DNA of 64,000 nt. It comes from Locusta migratoria. Its lineage: Eukaryota; Arthropoda; Insecta; Orthoptera; Acrididae. A program made the position numbers and the translations under genes. Numbering within the stretch: position 1 is the stretch's first letter; the number at the start of each line of letters is the position of its first letter. The stretch spans positions 639,585,398 through 639,649,397 of the forward strand of contig CM048746.1 in the NCBI GenBank assembly GCA_026315105.1, given 5' to 3'. Positions 45,648 to 57,062 of this stretch are shown here, one piece after another. Under the pieces are notes generated by a model that was given only the letters and a program-made list of their open reading frames with translations, did not search any database and had not been told where the DNA came from.

Positions 45648-46082
45648 AAAAGACCAATAAAGGTGTTAGCATGTGGACGTAATGTGCTGTTCTAGTCTCT
45701 TCTGTACCTAAGGTACATCACCGTCCCCTTTGGATCCCTACTTAATTCGGTGATCTCCGATACACACGATCAAACAGCCGAAGGAGTGGTACTCAAGCGT
45801 CAACTTTGGGTTACAATATCTCCGGATGTAATTAACATTTTACAATGCAACAAACGGAACTGTTTACGTCTTTGTTTATATTTTCAGATGTGCTAACAAA
45901 ACTAACGGGTTTCCATTTATAAAACGTAGGTTTGTGTTAAAAAGCATACTTCCGTGCATTTGTTTATGTTTTGTATTAACCAGTTACACTAGCCCCTTTC
46001 CTCATGTTCGGTCCGTGGAATCGGTTCGTCAGTATTTGATGTAGTTTACGAAATATATCCATCGGTAATGTTAGGTGACTCA

Positions 46083-47005
46083 CCCATGCTGTTAGTACTA
46101 TTTTATAATGTGCTGCAGTTTTGTTAGAGGCCGCCAAGAGTTAACAGCAGTAATGCGAGAAACTCTGGCAATAGTTAATTTTAATGATTGAACTGCAGCA
46201 AAAGACCCGTTTTTTATTTCTCAATTTAATCCCAACCACACGTTGCGTACCACGTATCTGGCAAAATGACGTTCAACCATCTCTTCAGAACTGCAATCAT
46301 GATTTCACGGCGAAATTAGCTTACCTCTATGACCAAACACAAACAGCAAAATTTCAAATACAGCGATAAACGCAAGCAGTAATTAATAATGCTGATTAGC
46401 CTATCAGAAAGTATTCTCTCACTGGCCATTGGATTCACGAGCTTCTGTGTTACGAACCATTCATAAGTCCTGATTGGCAATTAATGACAGCTTATTATCG
46501 ACACAAGTAGATTCCAATCGAAAAAATAATATTACAATGAAAAATAAGAACGAATAGAAGTCAATAATATTATGAAACTTACCTAAAATCGTATTAAAAC
46601 TTAAACAATTCGATTAAGTTAATGATAATAAACTAAATTTGAATTAGATATTACAATAATCGTATATGACGGGGTCCAACCTACTAAATTCATCACGAGA
46701 AGCTATGACCTTCCCGCTACACTACGCAGTCACTTTATTCGTCATTTCTAATTCGCTGTACACTCTCGGAAATAAACCTGAATTGTAGCCTTCGGGGAGC
46801 CTCTTTTCACGATAATCGTACAAAGCTGCTTTAAATGTAAGCTGATATCTGTGATATAATACTTCTAAATGTGACATTAAATCACGGCTTGTGTGCAAGG
46901 ATACAGTTGCGTACTCTCAGCGCTGTGCATGAGTACGTATTTCGTTAAGACCACCGTCAGTCTTGTATTTTGTATGGTTGCATTAAGTGATAAAAAGGGC
47001 AGACT
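46083..47005. other. No recognisable gene
   Basis: Strongly AT-rich unassigned DNA. Confidence 0.45.
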
Positions 47006-47239
47006 TAGGGGAAGGTTGCCGATATTCGACCAATTTTTTATTTTAATTCCCAAGCCTAAATTATCTATCTAACTGAAGCAAAATCTTTTGTAAAAGTAAC
47101 TACATTTTGTCCTCCTTCATCTGTTAGTATTACATTTGGAATAAACAGTAATCATAATAAATGGTATTATATTAAATTAAAAAAAATGTGTTTGCGGTCC
47201 AAATTAGGAAACCAGTTGCCTAATTTGACCTTCAGTTGC

Positions 47240-47273
47240 TTAACTCGCACTATACGGTAAAAAATTATTAAAA

Positions 47274-47350
<77 letters not shown>

Positions 47351-47760
47351 CAACATCTGGCCATTGATGTTCCTTCTGGCTGGCGGAGGAAAAGCTGTGG
47401 ATTTTGTCTCATAAACGCATAAAACCACTTTTTACTTGCCATTTTATTTTCTCTGCTGATATAATGAGGTAGTTTGTATGCTATATAGAATGCAAGTACA
47501 CGAACATCTTTGATTGTGAATTCAAAAACCTCTCTTCAAATAAAAGACGGTGATCTGCGACAGTATTTTTCATCTCAGTCGTAAAGGTTAATTGTCTTAC
47601 GAATAACTTCATTTGAGAACGTAATTTTACCATCGGTATGTCCCTTTATTGTAGCTTTTGGTACTCCGTATATAACAGCACATTCTTTAAGTCCATGCTC
47701 ACCGTTTCTCCATGCTACACAGCGAGCTTAATTTCATCTTCTGTCCGTTTTCCGTATATC
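47240..47760 (-). pseudogene. Pogo/CENP-B-type transposase N-terminal fragment
   Basis: Minus-strand frames give HGEMVSMDLKNVLLYTEYQK, a KLRSQMKLFVRQLTFTTEMK stretch, EERFLNSQSKMFVYLHSI and KIKWQVKSGFMRL followed by IHSFSSASQKEHQWPDVE. This resembles the psq-like helix-turn-helix and CENP-B-type region of pogo and jerky-like transposases (GxKxAAxxYGVPKxTL then KWFxxFMKRHxxLSxRxPE). It is interrupted by stops and by an expanded AT tract at 47277-47347. No DDE core could be found. The assignment rests on pattern, so confidence is moderate. Confidence 0.5.
47277..47347. repeat. (AT)n microsatellite
   Basis: About 35 AT units, lying within the pogo-like remnant. Confidence 0.95.
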
Positions 47761-47896
47761 CCCTTTTTGTCATCTTAAAAAACCTAAAAATATTGCCATA
47801 CTTCTTAATTAGCTTTTAAATTGTTTTGCCGCCTTGAAAAATAAACGTAAAATCGTAACATATACTTGTTACCTATTGTTAAAATTACATTAAGTA

Positions 47897-48589
47897 CGAG
47901 GCGCGTTCAGAAAGTAAGTTCCGTTTGGTAATAAAGTGAAATTGTACACAGACACAGAAGAAATTTTTATTGCACAAAATTCTACAACTCTTAAACTACT
48001 TTTCCACATAACTGCCGAAATTTTGTAGGCACTTGTCATAGCGTGCCACACGTTTTTTGCATGCATCCTTCACAGAAGGTTGCCGCTTGTGTATTCAACC
48101 ATGTGGTAACAGCTCTTTATCGTCGTTGAAGTGTTGACCACCAAGGACATATTTTAGGTGTAAGAAGAGATGAAAGTCGCTAGGAGACAGGTCCGAGCTG
48201 TATGGAGAATGATCAAACAGGTCCCATTGAAATTGTAAGAATTGTTTGGTCACATTCGGTGTGTGAGGTCAGGCATTATCGTGAAAAAAAATCTTTTGAC
48301 AGTAATCCTCTTCTTACATCTAAAATCTGTCGTTGGTGGACAACACTTCAACGATTATGACGAGATGAAAGAACATGTTACCACATGGTTGAATACACAG
48401 GCGGCAACATTCTATGAAAAAGGCACACAAAACCTTGTGCCGTGCTATGACAATTGCCTAAACAAATTCGGAAGGTACGTAGAAAAGTAGTTTAACAGTT
48501 GTAGATTTTTGTACAATCAATATTTTTTCTATATCTGTACCCGTTCGTTTTATATAACTAAGCGGAACTTACTTTCTGGACGCGCCTCG
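47897..48589. mobile_element. Head-to-head mariner palindrome (MITE-like)
   Basis: The TIRs CGAGGCGCGTTCAGAAAGTA and CGAGGCGCGTCCAGAAAGTA (minus strand) are bordered by TA at 47895-47896 and 48590-48591. Both arms are the 3' half of a mariner transposase gene. The left arm on the minus strand encodes DHSPYSSDLSPSDFHLFLHL then LNTQAATFCEG. The right arm on the plus strand encodes VVGGQHFNDYDEMKEHVTTW then LNTQAATFYEKG, ending YVEK at 48490. The unmatched centre is about 48240-48306. There is no complete transposase. It is a nested insertion in the pogo-like element. Confidence 0.85.
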
Positions 48590-49029
48590 TATTATCTGTT
48601 GTGAGTGACCCTTCAATTCGACCGGTCCAAATTAGGAAGCAGCCATTGGTCCAACTTCGGCAACTCCACGCCATATAACTAAAGCTAACGTTGTAGGATC
48701 ACACGACACTAAACTCTAGTTTTGCGTTATTGAATTATTAGCTGACGATAGGCACTTACGAACTACGGAGCTGATGATTTTGTTTACTTACTTTTACACC
48801 AGAGGAAATTTTATGATCTGTAATAGAAAACTTGTAGCAACAACGAAGAAAACGTAATAATGGATACTGTTTTCAATACAATGACTATTGTCGACTGTCG
48901 ACTGAGTCACGTGACCTGGAGAATATTTATCACCAGTTGAGACAACTGAAAACTTTATTTTCCAACACACAGTGAAATACGTAGATGGTCGAACTTAGGC
49001 AACGGTCCGTCTTTGGCAACTCTCCCCTA

Positions 49030-49372
49030 TGAATCGGCAACAAGGGAAAACCAGAGAGCCAGATGAGTAAGTGAATTGAAATAACCATTTGGAAGTTTGG
49101 CAGTGGCATCGGTTCGGTCACGACGTTGTAAGGTGCCTGCCTACTTGAAGTGAGCACTCATCCATTCCCAACTGCTCCCTGTATATGTACCTCGAGTAAT
49201 TGACTTCAAATGGTCATTGCTGGACGGCAACTTCGCCGTAATATCAGTTAAGGGAATATTCGCTGGACTTGGCGGTGGGGGAGCGAGGGTGACCGCGGGG
49301 AGTCCGTGTGCTGCTCTCGGCCGCAGCCGCCCTTCGTAGAACTCGACGGGAGACAGCCAGCATTCACACAAT
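49030..49372. other. No recognisable gene
   Basis: A GC-richer stretch lies at 49255-49340. A minus-strand frame of 76 codons here has no recognised domain. Confidence 0.45.
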
Positions 49373-49380
49373 GGCCGCAG

Positions 49381-51621
49381 TAGGGATGGGCTAAACTGCG
49401 ATTTTTCGATATCAGTGATTTCTGTGACTGCTACTTTTATATATCTGTGATTCTTAGTTGCGATTTGTCACTGTTTACAATCGCACTGTACAAATCCTCG
49501 ACATGTATCCCTCCACGCTTAAACTGCGATTTCGGTGACTCTGAATGCTACTTCTGCGATTTCTGCTACTGATATTGCTACATTGCTACTTCTGCGATTT
49601 CTGCTACTGATATTGCTACTTCTGCGATTTCTGCTACTTCCGTGATATCTGCTACTTCCGTGACTTATGCGATGTGTGTGGCAAATGCAATATATATATA
49701 TCATCCATAACAGATCCTCTTCCTACGTGTAAATATATACAAAAAAAGAATATTGATGCACAATTTACGTGTAATGTTGGGATTATTTACACATCGACAA
49801 ATGTCAATTAGTCTTATAAAAGCGATTTCAGTGTTTGGTGTGTAATGTATTGTTAAAAGTGAGGTTATTCGCAAGTAATGTGTAACCGAAATCGGCAAGT
49901 AGGCCTATAGTCTACCTTAACAGAAACATTTGGTAGATTAGGCACACAGCAACTATAACAGTGCAACGAAAGTGCTATGTTCTTGCCTGTAGAATGAATG
50001 AATAGATTTTTTTTAACATTGTGTGATATAAGTCACTTACCAATTTGAAAGAGATAAGTAAATGTGAAATACAACGTGAGTGACTTCTGAAAATTCCCTT
50101 TTCTCTTTAAAACCTTTCGGTATCACTACATATTCTGCCAAATAGCTATAGATAAGAGCTTGCGTTATATTTCACTAATCGACGTGCCGACCTAGTGTGC
50201 TCATGTTGGCAACTAAAGCTTCATTTTATAAGAATTTTTAACTTACTGACTGTACAGGGTTACACACAAGAAATCTTACAACCACAGATAAAGAATAACA
50301 TTAATTATTTATTGTATGATAAACAAAATATTATTTCAATCATTCTGTATGATTTAAATTTCTACGATCATTCATCGGTCGTTGCTAACATAAGCACACT
50401 ATGCCACCACTGCAGTAAACAAAAGTGTTAATAATACTGAAGGATCCGATACCACCCATCTGCTTTCACTCATGTCATCACAGGACGGAATGTACGAAAA
50501 AGAAAAGGACGGAAAACAATAATCCTAAACCTAAAACAAATCTGATAAAAGAGAACTTTCCATTACGCGAAAACTAGTTTATTTTCAAGTGTAATATTTT
50601 TATAGAATCCTCAAAGGTACAAGTTTACTCCTATCTAGCAGTACTTAACACAGTCCACATTGAAAATGGAGTTGGCCTACTGTTAAACATTTCGTAAAAT
50701 TACCTGTATTTAGTTGACCACTTGATACCACCCCCTTGGAATATTTATTTTATGTACGATGTATAACGCAAGCAAAAATATTCGTGGAAACCAGATTTGC
50801 AATGTAACATAAGTATTCTGAATTCTCATAATAGTTGTAGGTTCTATGACGAAAAATTATTTTAAACAGGGATCAAGTCCGTAAGACAATATTTATTTGG
50901 CATTCACATTTGTTGTCTTTACCAACTATAACCTAAACACATACACGCCAGGCTTTGCTTCACAACATGTAAATGCTGCCGCCAGGTAAAATAGTGCCAC
51001 TAAGTGTAAACATTTTCACAAAGAAAATTATCTTCTTGCTCATTAATTCGACAACATCCCTAAACAACACACGAGTGAAAGTACGACAGTTGGTCAACAA
51101 GTAGCATAAGGCGGAATATTAAATGCTATTCTCAATTGCTACTTGCGACTCTTAATCGCGACTTTTCACTGAAATCGCAGTTTGGACCAGTGAGGACGTT
51201 CGAGCTCACTGGTTTGAGCCGATGGCGTTCGACCAACACATACACAAAAAGCCACACATACACGACGCAGACAGCGGGAAGCTAGAAGTACCAATTTCGG
51301 CCAACAGATGGCAGCCGGCAATGTCTAAACTGCGCCTCTTAGTTGCTACTTGTGACTCTTAAACGCGATTTGTCACTGAAATCGCAGGTAGACTCTATAG
51401 CCTGCCCAATGCAAAGATATTAGTACAAACTTCGACCAACAGATGGCAGAGTGCAAACTGCTTCTTGCTACTCTTAGTTGCGACTTGCTACTTTTAGTGC
51501 TACTGCGCTTCTAAACTGCGACTGAAATCGCAGTCAGAATCCGTAAAGTTGCGACTGTGAATACTGCTACTTCCAAATCACTGTGACTTTTAACAGATAC
51601 GCGATTTTCGACCCATCCCTA
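49381..51621. mobile_element. Non-autonomous hAT-like element, 8-bp target duplication
   Basis: TAGGGATGGG at 49381 and its inverse at 51612-51621 are the ends. GGCCGCAG at 49373-49380 and 51622-51629 is an 8-bp duplication, the hAT signature length. Subterminal regions on both sides (49390-49700 and 51130-51600) are crowded with variants of CTGCGATTT, TGCTACTT and GCGACTT in both orientations. No transposase is present; the middle is AT-rich and non-coding. I infer mobilisation in trans by a hAT transposase. Confidence 0.82.
49520..49680. repeat. Tandem subterminal repeats
   Basis: Repeated units built around CTTCTGCGATTTCTGCTACT occur at 49550, 49592 and 49621, with shortened versions following. 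They lie only in the subterminal part of the hAT-like element and may be transposase-binding sites. Confidence 0.85.
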
Positions 51622-51629
51622 GGCCGCAG

Positions 51630-52965
51630 TAAGTCAGCTGCCGCTGCCGAGGTGGATTGCTTACACAAACACACGCCGCAGCCCAACCATCAGCCAGATA
51701 GGTGAACCACCTGACTCAAAGCATGATCCTGAGGAGATTTATTTGCAGGTGGTGATAGGCCGAATAGCGCCGTTTCGTTGTACCACTCCGCGTAAGACGT
51801 GGAGGAAGCGATCTTGAACACCCATAGGCTAACCTTTGAAATTACTGTCGCTGATTAATGCAGAAAGTTTTGGGAGGGAATTTTTCATAGTTTTCGAGCT
51901 AGCTAGCTGCGGAGAGACGCTGGCGAAGGCAGTCGTCTGAGGAATCTCTCCTTGGGAAGTCGCTTAGGTGACCAATCTGGAAATTTTACTTGAGCAGTGT
52001 TTAGTTTTGTTTGTGCGTTTCGATCCTGATAGTAAATTGCAGTAGTGTCCAGAAACTCTCTGTTAACTTCTGATTTATATCGAGATCTGGCGACATGCAG
52101 TCAAAGCCAAATACCTCTTACTGTTCCGCGGCCAGTTCGTTTTTTTTTTTTTTTAGACCAGATTTCGCTGAGTGTGTACTCAGCCAGAATAGTAAGCTTT
52201 TGTGTCTTGTTCACATGAATGGAGACGTAATTCCGCTTTCGCGTATTTGCATATTGTGTGGAGGATCGTCTGTACCGACAGTCGAGGTTCAAATTCACTT
52301 GTTCACAATCGTAGTGAACAAGCAGTACAAAGCTTCCTTGCTGCTCAACCGCCTATTCACTGACTTGTATGTCTCTCTAGAAGAGCACAGACACAGGCTG
52401 ATCTCTTGGCAAGTGGCATCAGGAACTCCCACGAGTTAGATAAACACCGATAGCGGTGTACGCGATACTCCTCAATTTATTTCGCGTCGTCTCCACTCAT
52501 CGACGGCAGTCCACCACAACGGCCGTCTGCGGCACTCAACACGGCGTATGGTAACGTACATTTGCGCACCGGCATTGTAACCATTTTGTTGGCTGTTTCC
52601 CCTGCATCAAGATAGGCCGGTTTAACTATTCACCGTCCAGTAGTGATTATCACTATCCAATTTATACGCCCTCCAGTTCAGCGTGAGAGTAGTAAATACG
52701 TACCCCATCACTACCGAAGTTTTTCCAATTCCATCGCAGTAGAACCTTTTTTATCCTTCTTCTTCTTCTTTATCAGTCTATGCTTTATTATCCTTCGACT
52801 AAAGGCTGGTCTGACAGCACGTACAATGAGAGGATTATTATAAATTTTGAATCTCTTTGTATAATGTGCCACTTGTTTAATCTAATAAATGAATTTGGCG
52901 TGAGCCTCTTTGCCTCTTTTTATCTGTCATCATTCTCCGTCGCATTTAAGATGTAGCTGTTCTTA
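51630..52965. other. No recognised gene; one 114-codon frame
   Basis: The frame 52095-52439 (MQSKPNTSYCSAASS) passes through a T-run coding for phenylalanines and then LLCLVHMNGDVIPLSRICIL and EVQIHLFTIVVNKQYKASLL. I recognise no family, and the F-run and lack of neighbours argue against a gene. The remaining sequence shows nothing identifiable. Confidence 0.4.
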
Positions 52966-53940
52966 GAATGAAACACTTCTTAAAGAAGAGTAGCCTAGAT
53001 CACATTTAAAGCAAAATTACTTTATTTCACTACTAGTTTCGGCAATACTTGTTGCCATTATCAAGTGACAGGCCTACATAAAAAACTACACTGCACATGT
53101 GCAGGAATAGACTTCTCGAATTCGTTGTTTACCAAATGGCCGACCAATAGCAAAGGGGGGGGGGGGGGGGTGAGAAAACTGTTGGACATGTCGTACAATT
53201 GCTGCTGGCAATTTCAAATCAGCTGTTCTTACATGTTCAGTGGTGGTTCTCTTGATGTTAAGTGAAAGACACACAATAATGTATGTTGTCAAAAATAAAA
53301 TGGTGACATAACAATGCTTTTATTTTTGACAACACACATTATTGTGTGTCTTTCACTTTTTTTTTTTTTTTTATTATTCTTTATTATGGCTTTTGGTGAC
53401 AGTGACCATACAGCCAGCGGTTATTACATTGACAACATTACAATAGAATTGAGATTCTTACAATGTACAGCACAATATTAATAAGTATGTTACATCATAT
53501 AGCCTTAGAATAAAAGTAGAGAATTAACATGTAAAGACATTAAACAATACATATTTAACAGTACGACAGATATTTGTAATACAATAAAAGTGCAGAAAGC
53601 ATAGGACCAAATGAGAGGTGCAAAGACAAATAAAAGTGTCTTTCACTTAATATAAAGAGAACCACCACTGAACATGTAACAACAGTTGATTTGAAGTTGC
53701 CAGCAGCAATTGTACGACATGTCCAACAGTTTTATAACCCCCCCCCCCCCTTTGCTATTGATCGGCCATTTGGTAAACCACCAATTCGAGGAGTCTTTTC
53801 CTGCACATGTGCACTGTAGTTTTTAATGTGGGCCTGTCACTTGATAATGGCAACAAGTATTGCCGAAAATAGTAGTGAAATAAAGTAATTTTGCTTTAAA
53901 TGTGATCTAGGCTACTCTTCTTTAACAAGTGTTTCATTCT
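52966..53940. mobile_element. Foldback element with about 330-bp arms and Penelope-type ends
   Basis: The left arm (52966 to about 53294) and right arm (about 53310-53940 excluding the insert at 53357-53635) are inverted copies; the axis lies near 53300. Each arm contains a hammerhead-like TTGATAATGGC..GCCGAAA stretch: 53037-53064 on the minus strand and 53841-53869 on the plus strand. Each arm also has a homopolymer G/C run (about 53155-53170 and 53739-53750). No coding capacity. Paired inverted Penelope-type termini without the coding interior would explain it. Confidence 0.75.
53357..53635 (-). mobile_element. 5'-truncated LINE 3' end with poly(A)
   Basis: On the minus strand this is a 279-bp AT-rich sequence ending AATAAAGAATAATA and a run of about 16 A. 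The target duplication GTGTCTTTCAC lies at 53346-53356 and 53636-53646. There is no coding content. It inserted near the axis of the foldback element, so it is younger. Confidence 0.88.
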
Positions 53941-54530
53941 AACCATTCAAGATCACTCTCATACCGACAAATTTCGTCTGTTATTAAGTAGCTGCTTTTG
54001 TTTGTATGCCTCTAAATTTTTGAGCAAGAAGTTGTTGGCCATCTGCACCTTAAGGACGCTCACAATTTTTTTTATAGGAATACACCACCTGTGATACGAA
54101 GCTACGATTCAGACATCATAATTTTGTCGTGCTTCATCTCATCGTTAAACAGGTCTCCGAAGCACTTGTTTATGTGTGAGGTGTATTTCAACGTTTGGTG
54201 CTCTGATCGGAGGAAAGCAGCTGCAGCGCATGATCTGTCAACTAGCGAGCAATTTTAATCACACTACAGATCTGTCACGTGATATATATGCGCTTTCCTT
54301 AAATTACATCCATTTCTATATTGCACACTGTTGTAATACTAACATTTCACTTAAATATGTTTTACATTGTCATTCTTTACAAAACTAATAATAATTGTGA
54401 AGAAAATACAGAAAATTGATAATATTCGAAAGATCACGTAGAAAATATTGCGTAGACAGCGAACCGAAGGCTAAATTTTGTGTTCTTGAATAACAGAACG
54501 TCTTGATGGCAAATATTTTTTTATTACAAT
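53941..54530. other. No recognisable gene
   Basis: Unassigned AT-rich DNA. A 70-codon frame at 54176-54388 is unremarkable. Confidence 0.45.
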
Positions 54531-54561
54531 GACGCGTTTCGCCCGATTAGGGCATCTTCAG
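54531..54561 (-). ncRNA. Hammerhead-like core, Penelope-type terminus
   Basis: The minus strand reads CTGAAGA, stem II TGCCC/GGGC with loop TAATC, GAAAC, then GCGTC. This fits the hammerhead layout with one core change (CTGAAGA for CTGATGA). I know this motif as a frequent Penelope-like terminal block in arthropods. No reverse transcriptase lies adjacent. Confidence 0.5.
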
Positions 54562-54799
54562 ATATCTGACAAAGAAGAAACTATTGATACGGAACTTACA
54601 AGATTTACATGACATTATTACGAAAATTGTTAGCTACAAGCCAATCTGAAACTGTTTTAAGAAATTGTGATAATGTACGGTACTAATGTCTTGCATACTC
54701 TGTGGTGGAGGGTGTTTAGATTACAATGCGGTCATAGGGTATCTTACAGAGACCATTAATATCCGGTAACGTTGACCGTTGAAAACAAATTGATACAGT

Positions 54800-55086
54800 T
54801 AAACAATGCATCAATCTGTTTTAACGCATCTAATGTCTTGTGAACGTGTTGGCCAGGCAATGTGTCCTCGCGTCCGACTCAAACTACTGGGAAATTGCAT
54901 GCAGTTACTTGCGAACAGCCGTTGACAAATGTACCGGAGCTCCATCTTGTTCAAAAATGTTGTCTTGTATCTGAGAGTACACAAACTGTTCTAACATGTC
55001 CAGATACAATGACCCATTCAATTTTTGTTCCGCAAATAAGAGCAGTCCAACAATCCTGTTGCGTATTACCCAGCAGCAGACGTTAA
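54800..55086 (-). pseudogene. Tc1/mariner-superfamily transposase fragment, cut by a SINE
   Basis: The minus-strand frame opposite 54862-55086 reads FAEQKLNGSLYLDMLEQFVY, then IQDNIFEQDGAPVHLSTAVR, with the DGAPxH motif of the second catalytic aspartate. The following WIGRGG and SPDLTPLDFF blocks are gone. The SINE at 55087-55278 truncates the upstream side. It is related to the proteins at 5087 and 44302. Confidence 0.62.
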
Positions 55087-55278
55087 TGTTTTTAATTTTT
55101 GTTAATATTATTGGACTTAACTGAGGGTCACCAGTCCCTTACCAAGTACTTATCAACTACATAATACTAAAGATAACACAAACATCCATGCCCGAGGGGG
55201 CATTCCAACCCCTGACGGGGAACGGCCTCGCGCATCGGAGCATAGCGCCTCTATGGGTTCAGCCGCTGCGTCGAGGCA
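55087..55278 (-). mobile_element. tRNA-derived SINE, GAACGGCC variant
   Basis: The minus-strand copy has a degraded B box and a body resembling the 20285-20473 variant (both share GACGGGGAACGGCCTCG on the plus strand). The target duplication CAGACGTTAA lies at 55077-55086 and 55279-55288. Confidence 0.83.
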
Positions 55279-55288
55279 CAGACGTTAA

Positions 55289-56431
55289 AGTTTAGAGCTA
55301 TTACGAACATGTTCCATAAGAACTTTCGGATTTTGTGAACAAAAAGTCCGAAAATTATAACTATTAACACTTCCTGATGAAAGGTTGCCTCATAATAAAC
55401 ATCATTATATAAATACGCTAACACGAAAATTGTGGTACAGATTACTTACTTATTCGTACAAGAAGGCCAATGAAAGTTACATAATTCGAAAGACTGATTG
55501 TCGTAGATTTCACGAATATAAATATTATGTGTGCATTTAGCCATTAAAAGTGGTAAAAGGAAGTAGAAATTTTCCTATCTACAGCTTGGATCAAGTTCTA
55601 CGTTCTCCAACAATGAGCTCACTGATTGGCTTTTCGACTCGACCAAAGACGTTGTAATACAGCGCATCTGCAGTATTAAAATAATTTAATATCGAAACGA
55701 TGAGTGCCCCCAACTCACTTTCTTGTGCCGTCCAAATGCTTCATTTTTGCAGTGATAAAGAGTGGTTGAAGGAAATGGATGTTTTCATATGAATGCCGAC
55801 GATATAAAGGATGATGCGCCGGGAGAGGCATCTAGCGGTGCTCGGGTGGAACTACGAAGTCGAGAATGCCGATATAAATGATGATGCGTCGGGAAAGGCA
55901 TATAGCGGTGCACGGGTGGAACTACGAAGTGAACATGTTGTCAACTCTGGCATTCTAAATATCGCAGTATCGAAATAACGTTATTTCTTGGCGTTGTATA
56001 AATATACGAACACCGAAATTGTAGTTCCATTTCAAATATTAGGCTAATGAAAGTTGTATAATTCGAAAATGGCATGAGAAGTATATATTTCCGTTTTTAT
56101 TTGTTGTTATTGTGTCAGGCATTTTCCTTAACACGTAAAAGATACCGTTTCATACCTCCCAGCGCCGGTTAAATTTTGCCAAATATCCCAGCGGCTTCCA
56201 ATGATAATGAATGCTAAATAGTGAGAATCCTGCGAGTCTTCATTTTAGCAGTTACCTTCATTTCGAGCTGAGATGCAGCTCAGCTGCAGTTTCATAGTTC
56301 ACTGCCACAAGAAATCTATTTTAAAAATAATGTTCTACGACTGTATGCAAAGTAGTTGAATACCATTGTATCACCCATTCGTGTAAATAACTGTGTTATT
56401 TCCCTAAGTATTTGAAGTCAAATTGCCCAAA
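55289..56431. repeat. Unassigned region with direct repeats
   Basis: Units 55791-55863 and 55864-55933 are diverged tandem copies (about 73 and 70 bp) sharing GAATGCCG and GGTGGAACTACGAAGT. Flanking segments near 55410-55490 and 55990-56070 are also similar to each other (ATAAATAC..CACGAAAATTG and ATAAATATACGAACACCGAAATTG). No gene is recognised. Confidence 0.6.
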
Positions 56432-57062
56432 AATACGTGTAATAGCACATGCTTTGGCAACCCTGATTCATAATACAATAAAGCTGTCATTAAAAAGAGC
56501 TCTTTAAGTAGCGGTAGCAAAAGCCAAAAAGAGCATACGAACTAGGAGCAGCGGACGAACTAGGAGCAGCGGATGATTATGCCAAACGTATCTCGCTTCT
56601 TAGTTCGTTGGATTCTTTTCCGAAGACCTATGGGCAATAGCGAGAGGGCGCGTAGCAGAATTAAAAATCACGTGTTTGCCTTCTGCTGATGAGAGCCATT
56701 TGTAGGCGATCTTCTGCATGCTAGATTACATAGTTCAGTGCTACAAAATTTCTGTTTTGGTGTGTTCTGCACGCTGCAATATCTGACTAATAAATTCCAT
56801 AATGCCAAGATATAGAGATAACTCTAAACTTAAACGCGAGAATTTATCCACACACTGTTTCTTTTGGTTTGCGTGACATCGTTAGTGGCTCAAGCAGCAA
56901 GCGCATGAAGCAGCTAGGTGGGGGAACTTGCCCCTCCACCTGCACGCGCAGACCACACCGCTCTGCCGTCACTGGGAGCGGACGTACTAAAAGAGCGAAC
57001 TAGTTCGTGGCAGAGTCGCGAACAAAAGTGAGCGCTCCGGATCGCGAACTATTATGCGCAAG

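Larger units (their letters stand above)
43540..46082 (+). mobile_element. Tc1/mariner-superfamily element with about 330-bp TIRs
   Basis: The ends GTAAGTCACCTAACATTA (from 43540) and GTGAGTCACCTAACATTA (minus strand, from 46082) start long inverted repeats that run inward to about 44050 and 45800, ending in a shared block containing ACATCCGGAGATATTGTAAC. The left TIR is longer because a SINE sits in it (43789-43991). A transposase gene fills the middle. A TA duplication cannot be confirmed because the left flank is itself a TATA-rich run. Confidence 0.83.
47008..49027 (-). mobile_element. Pogo-like DNA transposon remnant
   Basis: The ends GGGGAAGGTTGCCGA (47008) and GGGGAGAGTTGCC (minus strand from 49027) are inverted and bordered by TA at 47006-47007 and 49028-49029, as for pogo-type elements. 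A minus-strand pogo-type DNA-binding region lies inside. The rest of the transposase is not recognisable. A mariner palindrome and an (AT)n tract are embedded. Confidence 0.68.
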
